This document shows positions 52,619-62,528 of a stretch of DNA of 64,000 nucleotides, piece after piece. Source of the stretch: an uncultured Roseburia sp. (GTDB lineage: Bacteria; Bacillota; Clostridia; Lachnospirales; Lachnospiraceae). The translations under genes and the position numbers were made by a program. The stretch is from positions 1 to 64,000 of the forward strand of contig UQNW01000002.1 in NCBI GenBank assembly GCA_900542495.1. The letters run 5' to 3'. Position 1 is the stretch's first letter, and every line of letters starts with the position of its first letter. The notes under the pieces were generated by a model. It saw only the letters and a program-made list of their open reading frames with translations. It searched no databases and had not been told where the DNA came from.

Positions 52619-52966
52619 ATGTTGATTCGGCGTGGAGATATTTTTTATGCAGATTTAAGACCTGTGGTTGGTTCTGAGCAGGGTGGGGTACGCCCGGTTC
52701 TTATCATACAGAATGATGTTGGAAACAGACACAGCCCGACGGTTATCTGTGCAGCGATCACTTCCCAGATGAACAAAGCAAAACTCCCGACGCATGTGGA
52801 GTTAGACTGTACCAAGTATGCACTGGTGAAGGATTCGGTTGTTCTGTTAGAACAGCTACGCACAATTGATAAGACAAGATTAAAAGATAAAGTATGTCAT
52901 CTTGACAATCAGATACTGATTAAAATTGATAAAGCATTGGAAATAAGCTTAGAGCTTCTTACATAA
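52619..52966 (+). CDS. mazF: MazF/EndoA-type endoribonuclease toxin without a visible antitoxin
   Basis: Sequence-specific single-strand RNA endonuclease. The 115 residues are the MazF size: RRGDIFYADLRPVVGSEQGGVRPVLII at the start, NRHSPTVICAAITSQMNKAKLPTHVEL, and VLLEQLRTIDKTRLKDKV. The catalytic-region Arg of GVRPVLII and Thr/Ser of AAITSQ are present. In Bacillus the order is alr, antitoxin gene, toxin; here the 110 bases between alr and mazF contain no antitoxin ORF. GGAGTG lies before the ATG. Either the antitoxin is encoded elsewhere or this toxin works differently. Confidence 0.93.
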   Translation: MLIRRGDIFYADLRPVVGSEQGGVRPVLIIQNDVGNRHSPTVICAAITSQMNKAKLPTHVELDCTKYALVKDSVVLLEQLRTIDKTRLKDKVCHLDNQILIKIDKALEISLELLT

Positions 52967-52967
52967 C

Positions 52968-52996
52968 TTGACTATTCTGGAGCAAAATGGTATTAT
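52968..52996 (+). promoter_or_regulatory. Promoter of the CBS/CorC-type gene
   Basis: TTGACT (52968-52973), 17 nt, TATTAT (52991-52996). Confidence 0.6.
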
Positions 52997-53038
52997 TTCA
53001 AATGTTTTAGTACAATTACAAGGCAATGAGGAGGATTT

Positions 53039-53959
53039 ATGGACGATGGTGGCAGTCCCACTACCGGGATGAAAAAATTCAGCAACAGACTTATGAAGCT
53101 GTTTGGAGTAGACACCGATGATGTGACAGAAGAAGAGATTATCTCAATGGTGAATGAAGGACATGAACAGGGTGTCCTGCAGGCAAATGAAGCGGAGATG
53201 ATCCATAATATTTTCGAGTTTGGAGATAAAGATGCGAAAGATATTATGGTGCACCGCAAGAACATCATAGCCATTGACGGAACGATGACGTTCCTTGAAA
53301 TGCTGGATTTCACGATTGCTAATAACTATTCGCGATATCCGGTATACATAGATGATATTGATAATATTATTGGAGTGCTTCATATTAAGGAAGTGCTTGC
53401 TTTATGCCAGAAACAGGAGATTTATCATACACCAATCAAAGATATCGAGGGGTTGGTGCGTGAGGTTGATTTTATCCCGGAAACGAGAAATATCAACACA
53501 TTATTTACCATGATGCAGAATGCAAAAACACATATGGTCATCGTGGTAGATGAATACGGACAGACTTCCGGAATCGTTGCGATGGAAGATATCCTTGAGG
53601 AGATCGTAGGAAATATCGAGGATGAGCACGATCAGGAAGAAAAAATGATCGAGAAGCTGCCGGACGGAAGTTATCTGATGGATGGCATGACTTCTGCGGA
53701 GGAAGCGTTAGAGATTTTGAAAGTTCATATTCCAGATGAGGACGAATATGAAACGTTAAATGGTATACTGATCTCTCTGTTAGACCGTATTCCGAATAAT
53801 GACGAGAAGTTTGAGACAGATGCCTTCGGGTATCATTTTGAAGTGTTGCAGGTGGAAAATAAGATGATCAAAAAAGTGAAGATCACAAAGCTTCCAGAGG
53901 GGACTTCCATAGACAAAGACGAGAGCTCTTGCCAGAAAGAGGAAACGGTGCTAGAATAA
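53039..53959 (+). CDS. Soluble CBS-pair / CorC-HlyC domain protein
   Basis: 306 residues with the layout of the cytosolic part of CorC/HlyC-type proteins. A short acidic lead (VTEEEIISMVNEGHEQG) precedes two CBS repeats (about 65-185: DIMVHRKNIIAIDGT, YSRYPVYIDDIDNIIGVLHIKEVL, THMVIVVDEYGQTSGIVAMEDILEEIVG). A CorC_HlyC C-terminal domain follows (about 200-285). There is no DUF21 membrane domain, so it may gate a separate transporter. GAGGAGG precedes the ATG. Its ligand (often adenosyl nucleotides or Mg) is unproven. The old name hemolysin C is not meaningful here. Confidence 0.85.
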   Translation: MDDGGSPTTGMKKFSNRLMKLFGVDTDDVTEEEIISMVNEGHEQGVLQANEAEMIHNIFEFGDKDAKDIMVHRKNIIAIDGTMTFLEMLDFTIANNYSRYPVYIDDIDNIIGVLHIKEVLALCQKQEIYHTPIKDIEGLVREVDFIPETRNINTLFTMMQNAKTHMVIVVDEYGQTSGIVAMEDILEEIVGNIEDEHDQEEKMIEKLPDGSYLMDGMTSAEEALEILKVHIPDEDEYETLNGILISLLDRIPNNDEKFETDAFGYHFEVLQVENKMIKKVKITKLPEGTSIDKDESSCQKEETVLE

Positions 53960-54051
53960 TGATTCTGAGAGATTTTGTAATTGTGTGCAAAATACATACA
54001 ATATAGAAGCGTTTGACAGACGAAAAAATAGAAAAAGAGAGGATAAAAGTT

Positions 54052-54780
54052 ATGTCAGGACATTCAAAGTTTGCCAATATTAAACATAAGAAAGAAAAGA
54101 ATGATGCTGCAAAAGGTAAGATTTTTACAATTATCGGTAGAGAGATCGCAGTTGCAGTAAAAGAGGGTGGTCCGGATCCGTCCAACAACTTCAAACTTGC
54201 ACAGGTTATCGCAAAAGCAAAGAGCAGCAATATGCCAAACGATACGATCGAGCGTGGTATCAAAAAAGCTGCAGGTGATGGAAACTCAGTCAATTACGAA
54301 TTCTGTACATACGAGGGCTATGGACCAAGCGGAACTGCTATCATTGTAAAATGTTTAACAGATAACAAGAACCGTACTGCTGCAAATGTAAGAAATGCAT
54401 TTACAAAAGGTCACGGAAGCATTGGTACACAGGGATGCGTATCTTATATGTTTGATGAAAAAGGTCAGATCATCATCGCAAAAGAAGACTGCGAGATGAA
54501 TGCAGATGATCTTATGATGATCGCATTAGATGCAGGTGCGGAAGATTTTAATGAGGAGGATGATTGCTTTGAAGTATTGACAGCACCGGATGATTTTGAA
54601 GCTGTCAGAACTGCTTTGGAAGGCGAGAACATTCCAATGGCAGAAGCAGAAGTAACCATGATCCCTCAGAATTATGTTGAATTATCCGCAGAGGAAGATA
54701 TCACAAATATCAACCGTATCTTAGATCTTTTGGATGACGATGATGATGTTCAGCAGGTTTATCATAACTGGGATGAATAA
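54052..54780 (+). CDS. yebC: YebC/PmpR-family regulatory or translation factor
   Basis: A 242-residue member of the YebC/PmpR family. The start at 54052 (MSGHSKFANIKHKKEK) is universal in the family and follows GAGGATAAAA. It contains the three-domain layout with AKGKIFTIIGREIAVAVKEGG, NMPNDTIERGIKKA, YEGYGPSGTAIIVKCLTDNKNRT and GTQGCVSYMFDEKG. Members act as transcription regulators and, as later reported, in translation of proline-rich motifs. It is a single gene with a strong terminator. Confidence 0.95.
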   Translation: MSGHSKFANIKHKKEKNDAAKGKIFTIIGREIAVAVKEGGPDPSNNFKLAQVIAKAKSSNMPNDTIERGIKKAAGDGNSVNYEFCTYEGYGPSGTAIIVKCLTDNKNRTAANVRNAFTKGHGSIGTQGCVSYMFDEKGQIIIAKEDCEMNADDLMMIALDAGAEDFNEEDDCFEVLTAPDDFEAVRTALEGENIPMAEAEVTMIPQNYVELSAEEDITNINRILDLLDDDDDVQQVYHNWDE

Positions 54781-54791
54781 ATAAAAGAAAG

Positions 54792-54837
54792 AAACTCTGG
54801 TTTTCAGGTTCTCATCTGGAAAATCAGAGTTTTTTTG
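54792..54837 (+). terminator. Intrinsic terminator of yebC
   Basis: Stem 54792-54805 with 54819-54832 followed by a T-run (about seven T). Confidence 0.88.
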
Positions 54838-54922
54838 CGCACTTTTTTATGATAAAGTGGTAGAAATTCGAGGGAAAATGGTATATCATAAAAAGTATAA
54901 GGATAATGAGGAGGTATCATTC

Positions 54923-56380
54923 ATGAAGCGGATTCTTTTTGCAGCGTCAGAGTGCGTTCCATTTATAAAAACAGGGGGACTTGCGGACGTATGTGGCGCA
55001 TTACCTAAGGAATTTTCAAAAGAGGAATGGGATGTCAGAGTCGTAATTCCAAATTATAGCTGTATTCCGGAAAAGTACAGAAATCAGTTTGAGTACGTGA
55101 CACATTTTTATATGTGTGCAGGAAATTATATCCAGAATAAATACGTGGGGATTTTAAAATACGAGCTGGATGGAATTACCTATTATTTTATCGATAATCA
55201 GGAATATTTTACCTGCGATACACCATATGGGGATATCCGTTATGATATTGAAAAGTTTGTTTTCTTTGACAAGGCTGTTTTATCCATGTTGAAGCAGATT
55301 GATTTCAGACCGGATCTGATCCACTGTCATGACTGGGAGACCGGACTGATCCCGGTGTATCTGAAGAATGAATTTCAGGCAGATTCCTTCTACTGGGGAA
55401 TGAAGTCTGTCATTACAATACATAATCTGAAATTCCAGGGTGTCTGGGATGTCAAGACCATGAAGGGATTGACCGGATTTGGAGCAGATCTTTTTGCACC
55501 GGACAAGTTAGAGTTCCACAAAGACGCTAATATGTTAAAGGGCGGTCTGGTATATGCAGATTATATTACAACTGTAAGTGATTCTTATGCGCAGGAGATC
55601 CAGACCGATTATTATGGGGAAGGACTGGACGGCCTGCTGGCTGCAAGACATTTTGACATGCAGGGAATCGTGAACGGAATTGATTATAAGGCATATGATC
55701 CGGAGACAGATCCGAAGATCTATACCAATTATAACGCATCTAATTTCCGTAAGAAAAAGGTGAATAATAAATTAAAGCTGCAGGAAGAATTAGATCTTAC
55801 TGTTGATAAGAAGAAATTTATGATCGGTCTGATTTCAAGACTTACCGACCAGAAAGGATTAGATCTGATCAATTATGTGATCGACCGTCTGGTAGATGAT
55901 TTCACGCAGATTGTTGTGATCGGAACCGGAGATCCACAGTATGAGAATATGTTCCGTCATTATGCATGGAAATACGGAGACAGGGTTTCTGCAAATATTT
56001 GTTATTCGGATGATCTGGCACATAAGCTTTATGCCGCAGCGGATGCATTTTTAATGCCTTCACGGTTTGAGCCTTGCGGACTGACGCAGTTGATCTCGTT
56101 CCGCTATGGAACCGTTCCGATTGTCCGGGAGACAGGAGGACTGAAAGACACTGTAAAACCTTTCAACGAATACGAAAATACCGGTGACGGTTTCTCCTTT
56201 GCAAACTACAATGGAGAAGAAATGCTTAATGTTGTCAACTACGCAAAGCATATTTATTTTGATAAGAAAAAACAGTGGAACCAGATCGTTGACCGGGGCA
56301 TGGCAAACGATTACTCCTGGAAGTCATCCAAAGGAAAATACGAGGGACTTTACAATTATCTGCTTGGATATACCGTATAA
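54923..56380 (+). CDS. glgA: Glycogen synthase (ADP-glucose type, GT5)
   Basis: Extends alpha-1,4-glucan chains from ADP-glucose. The ATG at 54923 is about 8 nt after GAGGAGG; a GTG-started extension from 54857 is rejected. The 485 residues show the ADP-glucose motif KTGGLADVCGALPKE at 15-29, DLIHCHDWETGLIPVYL, and the C-terminal FEPCGLTQLISFRYG, typical of GT5. It is single, with no glgC, glgB or glgP beside it. Confidence 0.95.
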   Translation: MKRILFAASECVPFIKTGGLADVCGALPKEFSKEEWDVRVVIPNYSCIPEKYRNQFEYVTHFYMCAGNYIQNKYVGILKYELDGITYYFIDNQEYFTCDTPYGDIRYDIEKFVFFDKAVLSMLKQIDFRPDLIHCHDWETGLIPVYLKNEFQADSFYWGMKSVITIHNLKFQGVWDVKTMKGLTGFGADLFAPDKLEFHKDANMLKGGLVYADYITTVSDSYAQEIQTDYYGEGLDGLLAARHFDMQGIVNGIDYKAYDPETDPKIYTNYNASNFRKKKVNNKLKLQEELDLTVDKKKFMIGLISRLTDQKGLDLINYVIDRLVDDFTQIVVIGTGDPQYENMFRHYAWKYGDRVSANICYSDDLAHKLYAAADAFLMPSRFEPCGLTQLISFRYGTVPIVRETGGLKDTVKPFNEYENTGDGFSFANYNGEEMLNVVNYAKHIYFDKKKQWNQIVDRGMANDYSWKSSKGKYEGLYNYLLGYTV

Positions 56381-56405
56381 AAACAGCATAATTTCCAATA
56401 CTAAG

Positions 56406-56436
56406 GAACAGGACAGCATAGCTGCCCTGTTCTTTT
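56406..56436 (+). terminator. Intrinsic terminator of glgA
   Basis: A 12-bp stem (56406-56417 with 56421-56432, one A-C mismatch) and four T. Confidence 0.8.
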
Positions 56437-56465
56437 GCAATTCTCTAAATACGAAGGGAGAGCGT

Positions 56466-57158
56466 ATGGCTGATAAAAACGAAAAAGAAAAGGAAATAAA
56501 CGAGCAGATCAAAGATTTTGGGCAGGTGGAGTTAAAGCACGGGGAAGACAGGATTTCCATGCTGACGATCATCGGTGAAATTGAGGGGCATGAGTGCCTT
56601 CCGGCAGCGACAAAGACAACAAAGTATGAACATGTACTTCCAAAACTTGCAGAGGTGGAAGAAAACAAAGAGGTCGACGGTTTGCTGCTTCTTTTAAATA
56701 CAGTGGGAGGAGATGTGGAGAGCGGACTTGCCATTGCAGAGATGATCGCATCCATTCATAAGCCGACCGTCTCACTGGTGCTTGGTGGAAGTCATTCCAT
56801 TGGTGTTCCATTAGCTGTTTCAACCGATTACTCTTTTATCGTGCCGTCTGGTACCATGGTGATTCACCCTGTGCGGATGAATGGAACCGTGATCGGAGCA
56901 CAGCCAACGTATGATTATTTTAAGCAGATGCAGGATCGCATTTTAAAATTCATTGCCACACATTCCAAAGCAAATGCGAATCGTTTGGAAGAACTTATGA
57001 TGAATACCGGCATCCTCACGAAAGACCTCGGAACGATCCTTGTCGGACAACAGGCGGTGGAGGAAGGACTGATCGATTCTACAGGTGGAATCCATGAAGC
57101 GTTTGCAAAACTGCATCAGCTGATCCGGGATTCACGTTTTTTAGTGAATGACAAGTAA
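56466..57158 (+). CDS. tepA: ClpP-like protease TepA
   Basis: A ClpP-fold serine peptidase of the TepA (YmfB) type, linked in Bacillus to signal peptide or spore-protein processing. The ATG at 56466 follows GGGAG; the longer frame into glgA is rejected. The 230 residues begin with a Lys/Glu-rich stretch, then INTVGGDVESGLAIAEMI-like LLNTVGGDVESGL, LGGSHSIGVPLAVS with the catalytic Ser, and GTMVIHPVRMNGTV with the catalytic His. The order tepA, uppP, spoIIIE recalls the tepA-spoIIIE linkage of Bacillus. Confidence 0.87.
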   Translation: MADKNEKEKEINEQIKDFGQVELKHGEDRISMLTIIGEIEGHECLPAATKTTKYEHVLPKLAEVEENKEVDGLLLLLNTVGGDVESGLAIAEMIASIHKPTVSLVLGGSHSIGVPLAVSTDYSFIVPSGTMVIHPVRMNGTVIGAQPTYDYFKQMQDRILKFIATHSKANANRLEELMMNTGILTKDLGTILVGQQAVEEGLIDSTGGIHEAFAKLHQLIRDSRFLVNDK

Positions 57159-57176
57159 TCAAAATTATGGTATACT
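57148..57176 (+). promoter_or_regulatory. Promoter of uppP, in the end of tepA
   Basis: ATGACA (57148-57153), 17 nt, TATACT (57171-57176). Confidence 0.45.
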
Positions 57177-57255
57177 AAAAAATAGGTGGCTTATGGAGAA
57201 AAATTCCTATTTCTTTCTGGAAACAGGAGTTACGATACAGCGGAGGAAATGATTT

Positions 57256-58161
57256 ATGACGTTATTACAGGCGATTCTCATGGGAATCATTCAGGGACTG
57301 ACAGAGTTCCTTCCGGTCAGCAGTTCCGGACATCTTGCACTTTTTAAAATATTATTCCATGTTGAGACGGATACCGGAATGTTATTTGATGTGCTGCTGC
57401 ATGTTGGAACGCTGATCGCAATCTGTGCGGTTTATTATAAAGATATTATAAAGCTTTTTGTGGAAGGACTTTGCATTGTGAGAGATGTATGCATTAATTT
57501 CGCAGCTCTTATGAAGAATCTGTTCCTTCTGATCCGTGACCGTGGCAGGGACAATGCTGATTACAGTCCTTACCGCAGAATCGTTAACAGCAGCTATCGC
57601 AAGTTCGTTGTTTTGATCATTGTGTCAACCATTCCAACAGGAATCATTGGTTTTGTCGGAAAAGATGTTGTGGAGCAGGCATCGGAACTTCTGATCGTGC
57701 CGGGTATCTGCCTGATTGCAACAGCTATTCTGCTTTTTATCGCAGACCGCTGCAAAGGAGGCGATAAGCTTCCGAAGGATATTACATACACGAACGCATT
57801 TGTCATTGGTATCGCACAGGGTGTGGCAACGCTGCCGGGTTTATCACGCAGTGGAACAACGATCACAGCCTGTCTGCTCAGTGGATTTAACCGGAAATTT
57901 GCAGTAAAATATTCATTTATCATGTCAATACCGGCAATTTTAGGTGCTATGGTATTGGAACTGAAAGATTTTGCAGATATTTCTGTAAGCGGCATGGATA
58001 TTACATGCTATGTAGTGGGAATGGTGATCGCTGCTGTGATCGGATATATCTGTATTAAGACAATGCTTGTCATTGTGCGCAATCAGAAATTCCGCGTATT
58101 CGCTATCTACTGTCTGATCGTAGGAGCAATCTCAATCGGCGGATTTTTCTATACATTATAG
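57256..58161 (+). CDS. uppP: Undecaprenyl-diphosphatase
   Basis: Regenerates undecaprenyl phosphate for cell-wall and polymer synthesis; overproduction gives bacitracin resistance. The 301 residues contain about eight hydrophobic helices. The two family motifs are intact: GLTEFLPVSSSGHLALF at 15-31 and GVATLPGLSRSGTTITACLLSG near 195-216. GGAGG precedes the ATG. spoIIIE follows after 25 nt, so they are probably co-transcribed. Confidence 0.95.
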   Translation: MTLLQAILMGIIQGLTEFLPVSSSGHLALFKILFHVETDTGMLFDVLLHVGTLIAICAVYYKDIIKLFVEGLCIVRDVCINFAALMKNLFLLIRDRGRDNADYSPYRRIVNSSYRKFVVLIIVSTIPTGIIGFVGKDVVEQASELLIVPGICLIATAILLFIADRCKGGDKLPKDITYTNAFVIGIAQGVATLPGLSRSGTTITACLLSGFNRKFAVKYSFIMSIPAILGAMVLELKDFADISVSGMDITCYVVGMVIAAVIGYICIKTMLVIVRNQKFRVFAIYCLIVGAISIGGFFYTL

Positions 58162-58186
58162 ATAGGACTTTTTTGGAGGTAATACT

Positions 58187-60724
58187 TTGGCAACAGGGAA
58201 AAGAAAGAGTTCCTCTGGCAGAAAAACTTCTGGCAGAAAAACGAATTCAGGACGTAAGAAGAATGATATGCAGCAGGAGAGCTTTACAGAGGAAGTGATT
58301 CTTTGGGTGATCCTTGCAATTTCCATTTTATTATTTATCAGTAATTTTGGAATCGGCGGGGCGATTGGAAACGCAGTCAGCAGTTTCTTTTTTGGAGTAT
58401 TTGGCTTAATTGCATATGTTTTCCCAATTGTTTTGGTAATTGGTACTTTTTTTGCAGCATCCAATAAGGGCAACCGGATTGCAACGGTCAAAATCGTTGC
58501 AACGGTCTTTTTTGTACTTTTTTTATGTATGTTTATCGAGGTTTTACGCTGTGGTTCTGAAGTGGCAGGAGCAGTGGGCGCATATCAGTATTGCTCGGTA
58601 CATAAAATTGGCGGCGGATTTTTAGGCGGACTGCTTGCCGGAATTTTCTGCCCGAATTTTGGACTGGTCGGCTCCTATGTGATCGATGTCGTGGCAATGA
58701 TCATTTGTCTGGTGCTTATCACAGAGCGTTCGGCATTAAAAGGCGTTCAGAAGGGAAGCCGTAAGGTTTATGAATCTGCTAAGGAGAGCAATGAGCGTCA
58801 TAGAGAACTTGCGGAACAGCGCAGGGAAGAACGCGAACTGCGTCGTATGGACCGCAAAGTCGAGGGCGTGGCAGTTGACACACGGGTACTTCCGGATAAA
58901 AAGACAGACAGCAGAATTTCAGATGAAGTCAGCGAAATTAATATTGATAAGCTTTTGAATCAGTCGAATACACCGTTGCCGGAGATTAAGGAAGAAAAAC
59001 ATGTGACACTGACCGCGGAAGGATCAGAACCATATGTTGCACCTTCTGCATTTTCAGAGGAAGCATTTGAAGCAAAAAGTGTGATGACGGATACATCCCT
59101 TTTCCATACAGAGCCGGCATATCAGGAGAATGTTTCTACAGAGATACCATATCGTGAAAATACGAAGAAAAATGCAAAACTGACAGAGGATGAGATCCAA
59201 AGTGATGTTTCTTCGATTGAGGAAGAAATTCATTTAGAAGCACAGAAGGAAAGAAAGTATGTGTTCCCACCTGTGTCTTTATTGAAACCGCCAAGCAATA
59301 AGCAGGGCGATTCCAAACAGCATCTTCAGGAGACAGCCCAGAAATTACAGCAGACATTAAAGAATTTTGGCGTTAATGTCACAATCACGAATATCAGCTG
59401 CGGTCCTTCTGTAACACGCTATGAGATCCAGCCGGAAATGGGCGTGAAAGTAAGCAAGATTGTCAATCTCGCAGATGATATCAAATTAAACCTTGCAGCG
59501 GCAGATATCCGAATCGAGGCACCAATCCCTGGAAAGGCTGCGGTAGGAATCGAAGTTCCGAACAAGGAGACGTTAATGGTTTCTTTCCGTGAACTTGTGG
59601 ATTCTCCGGAATTTAAAAACCATAAGTCAAACATTTCTTTCTGCGTTGGAAAGGACATTGGCGGAAATGTAACAGTTGCAGATATTGCAAAAATGCCGCA
59701 TTTGCTGATCGCAGGAGCAACAGGCTCCGGTAAATCTGTCTGCATCAATACGATTATCATGAGCATTTTGTATAAAGCAGATCCAAAAGATGTAAAATTG
59801 ATCATGGTAGATCCGAAAGTAGTTGAACTTAGTGTATACAACGGAATACCACATCTTTTGATCCCGGTTGTGACAGACCCGAAAAAGGCGGCAGGCGCAC
59901 TTCACTGGGCGGTTGGAGAAATGACGGACCGTTATCAGAAGTTTGCGGAAGCAAATGTGCGTGACCTGAAGGGTTACAATGCAAAAATCGACGAACTGCC
60001 GGATGGCGAAGATAAACCGGAAAAATTACCACAGATCGTGATTATCGTAGACGAGCTGGCGGATCTGATGATGGTGGCTCCCGGGGACGTAGAGGAATCA
60101 ATCTGCCGTCTGGCACAGCTTGCAAGAGCCTGTGGAATCCACCTGATCATTGCAACGCAGCGTCCGTCGGTCAATGTCATAACAGGACTGATCAAGGCGA
60201 ACATGCCAAGCCGGATTGCTTTTGCGGTAACATCCGGAATTGATTCAAGAACGATCCTCGATATGAATGGAGCGGAAAAGCTTCTTGGAAAAGGTGATAT
60301 GTTATTCAATCCGCAGGGTGTTCCAAAGCCGCTTCGTGTGCAGGGAGCTTTTGTTTCGGACAAGGAAGTGTCGGATGTGGTTGCCTACATAAAAGACGAA
60401 AACGGACAGGTAAGTTACAATTCATCGGTGGAAGAGCAGATGAACAGTATCGAGTCCGGTAATACAACCGTAAGCATTGATTCCGGACAGACAGGGGATG
60501 GAAGAGATCCTTATTTTGCAGATGCAGCAAAACTTCTGATTGATAAGGAAAAAGGTTCCATTGGAATGCTGCAGCGCTATTTCAAAGTCGGCTTTAACCG
60601 TGCAGCGCGTATTATGGATCAGCTTGAAGAAGCTGGAATCGTAGGACCGGAGGAAGGAACAAAGCCGAGAAAAGTGTTAATGTCTTCAGAACAGTTTGAA
60701 CAGTACGAGGAAGAATATCTGTAA
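58187..60724 (+). CDS. spoIIIE: FtsK/SpoIIIE-type DNA translocase
   Basis: Membrane-anchored DNA pump that clears chromosomes from the division or sporulation septum. Translation starts at TTG 58187, 6 nt after GGAGG. The 845 residues have four N-terminal TM helices (about 35-190), a charged linker (to about 375), the motor domain with Walker A GATGSGKSV at 510-518 and Walker B IIVDELADLMM, and a C-terminal gamma winged helix (LLIDKEKGSIGMLQRYFKVGFNRA, in part) that reads orientation sequences. Whether it is FtsK or sporulation SpoIIIE cannot be told from sequence alone. Confidence 0.94.
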   Translation: MATGKRKSSSGRKTSGRKTNSGRKKNDMQQESFTEEVILWVILAISILLFISNFGIGGAIGNAVSSFFFGVFGLIAYVFPIVLVIGTFFAASNKGNRIATVKIVATVFFVLFLCMFIEVLRCGSEVAGAVGAYQYCSVHKIGGGFLGGLLAGIFCPNFGLVGSYVIDVVAMIICLVLITERSALKGVQKGSRKVYESAKESNERHRELAEQRREERELRRMDRKVEGVAVDTRVLPDKKTDSRISDEVSEINIDKLLNQSNTPLPEIKEEKHVTLTAEGSEPYVAPSAFSEEAFEAKSVMTDTSLFHTEPAYQENVSTEIPYRENTKKNAKLTEDEIQSDVSSIEEEIHLEAQKERKYVFPPVSLLKPPSNKQGDSKQHLQETAQKLQQTLKNFGVNVTITNISCGPSVTRYEIQPEMGVKVSKIVNLADDIKLNLAAADIRIEAPIPGKAAVGIEVPNKETLMVSFRELVDSPEFKNHKSNISFCVGKDIGGNVTVADIAKMPHLLIAGATGSGKSVCINTIIMSILYKADPKDVKLIMVDPKVVELSVYNGIPHLLIPVVTDPKKAAGALHWAVGEMTDRYQKFAEANVRDLKGYNAKIDELPDGEDKPEKLPQIVIIVDELADLMMVAPGDVEESICRLAQLARACGIHLIIATQRPSVNVITGLIKANMPSRIAFAVTSGIDSRTILDMNGAEKLLGKGDMLFNPQGVPKPLRVQGAFVSDKEVSDVVAYIKDENGQVSYNSSVEEQMNSIESGNTTVSIDSGQTGDGRDPYFADAAKLLIDKEKGSIGMLQRYFKVGFNRAARIMDQLEEAGIVGPEEGTKPRKVLMSSEQFEQYEEEYL

Positions 60725-60731
60725 TTAATAT

Positions 60732-60760
60732 TTGCTTATCAATAAGACTTGTACTATAAT
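60732..60760 (+). promoter_or_regulatory. Promoter of the fhs-folD unit
   Basis: TTGCTT (60732-60737), 17 nt, TATAAT (60755-60760). Confidence 0.65.
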
Positions 60761-60822
60761 AACTACTTATAAACTAAAACTATAAAAATATGCGAAAGAG
60801 AATCGCAGGAATGGAGTTTGGA

Positions 60823-62493
60823 ATGAAAAGTGATATTCAGATTGCACAGGAAGCAGAAATGCTCCCAATTAAGGAAGTGGCAGAAAAGCTTGGAATTGGA
60901 GAGGATGATCTGGAATTATACGGAAAGTATAAGGCAAAATTATCGGATGAACTGATCAACCGTGTGAAGGACAACCCGGATGGCAAGCTGATCCTTGTGA
61001 CTGCGATCAATCCAACTCCGGCGGGAGAGGGAAAAACAACGACAAGCGTCGGATTAGGACAGGCATTCGGACGTCTCGGCAAGAAGGCAGTGATCGCATT
61101 GCGTGAGCCGTCCTTAGGACCATGTTTTGGAATTAAAGGAGGAGCTGCAGGAGGCGGATATGCACAGGTAGTGCCAATGGAGGATTTAAACCTGCATTTT
61201 ACCGGAGATTTTCATGCGATTACTTCTGCTAATAACCTGTTGGCAGCTTTATTGGATAACCACATCCAGCAGGGAAATGAACTTGGCATTGACACAAGAC
61301 AGATCGTATGGAAACGCTGTCTTGACATGAATGACCGTGTACTTCGCAATACGGTAGTCGGACTTGGAAGTAAAATGGACGGTGTTGTGAGAGAGGATCA
61401 CTTTGTGATCACAGTTGCATCTGAGATTATGGCAATTCTTTGTCTTGCAACAGATATGCATGACTTAAAAAGAAGATTAGGACGCATTATTGTTGCCTAT
61501 ACTTATGAAGGAAAGCCTGTGACTGCAGATGACCTTCAGGCAACCGGTGCAATGGCAGCTTTATTAAAGGATGCTTTAAAACCAAACCTGATCCAGACAT
61601 TAGAGCATACACCTGCAATTGTACATGGCGGACCTTTCGCTAACATTGCACACGGATGTAATTCTGTCCGCGCTACAAAGACAGCTTTAAAACTTGCAGA
61701 CTACGTTATCACTGAGGCTGGTTTCGGTGCAGATCTTGGCGCAGAGAAGTTCTTTGATATCAAATGCAGAAAAGCAGATTTAAAACCGGATGCAGTTGTT
61801 TTAGTTGCAACAATCCGCGCTTTGAAATATAATGGTGGAGTTGCGAAGGCTGATCTTGCAGAAGAAAACTTAGATGCTTTGAAAAAAGGTATCGTAAATC
61901 TGGAAAAACATATCGAAAATCTTCAGAAATATGGTGTTCCGGTTGTCGTAACATTGAATTCCTTTGTGACAGATACCAAGGCAGAAACAGATTTTGTCGA
62001 GCAGTTCTGCCATGAGAGAGACTGCGAGTTTGCACTTTCCGAGGTATGGGAAAAAGGTGGCGAGGGCGGTATCGCACTGGCCAATAAAGTACTTGAGACA
62101 TTAGAGAAGAAGGAAAGCCATTTCAAAGTCTTATATGAAAATGAACTTTCGCTTGAAGAGAAAATCGAGACAATCGCAAAAGAGATTTATGGTGCAGACG
62201 GAGTTACTTATGCTCCGGCAGCAAAAAAAGAATTAAAGAGAATTACAGATATGGGACTTTCTAATTTCCCTGTCTGCATGGCTAAAACACAGTATTCTCT
62301 TTCCGATGACCAGACAAAGCTTGGACGTCCGGAAGGATTTACAATCAACGTAAGAGAAGTATATGTTTCCGCAGGTGCAGGATTTGTCGTTGCTGTAACA
62401 GGAGCAATCATGACAATGCCTGGTCTGCCGAAAAAACCTGCTGCATATGGAATTGACGTAAATGATGAGGGTGTTATTACTGGTTTATTCTAA
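60823..62493 (+). CDS. fhs: Formate-tetrahydrofolate ligase
   Basis: Makes 10-formyl-THF from formate, THF and ATP for C1 supply to purines and other pathways. The ATG at 60823 is 6 nt after GGAG and gives 556 residues, the usual size; an earlier in-frame ATG at 60790 would add 11. The P-loop region reads TPAGEGKTTTSVGLGQAFG, then REPSLGPCFGIKGGAAGGGYAQVVPMEDLNLHF (key parts GPCFGIKGGA, MEDLNLHF). folD follows after 35 nt, so the two form a C1 module. Confidence 0.97.
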   Translation: MKSDIQIAQEAEMLPIKEVAEKLGIGEDDLELYGKYKAKLSDELINRVKDNPDGKLILVTAINPTPAGEGKTTTSVGLGQAFGRLGKKAVIALREPSLGPCFGIKGGAAGGGYAQVVPMEDLNLHFTGDFHAITSANNLLAALLDNHIQQGNELGIDTRQIVWKRCLDMNDRVLRNTVVGLGSKMDGVVREDHFVITVASEIMAILCLATDMHDLKRRLGRIIVAYTYEGKPVTADDLQATGAMAALLKDALKPNLIQTLEHTPAIVHGGPFANIAHGCNSVRATKTALKLADYVITEAGFGADLGAEKFFDIKCRKADLKPDAVVLVATIRALKYNGGVAKADLAEENLDALKKGIVNLEKHIENLQKYGVPVVVTLNSFVTDTKAETDFVEQFCHERDCEFALSEVWEKGGEGGIALANKVLETLEKKESHFKVLYENELSLEEKIETIAKEIYGADGVTYAPAAKKELKRITDMGLSNFPVCMAKTQYSLSDDQTKLGRPEGFTINVREVYVSAGAGFVVAVTGAIMTMPGLPKKPAAYGIDVNDEGVITGLF

Positions 62494-62528
62494 AAGCAAA
62501 TTGCAGTAGAAACAGATTGAGAGGAACT

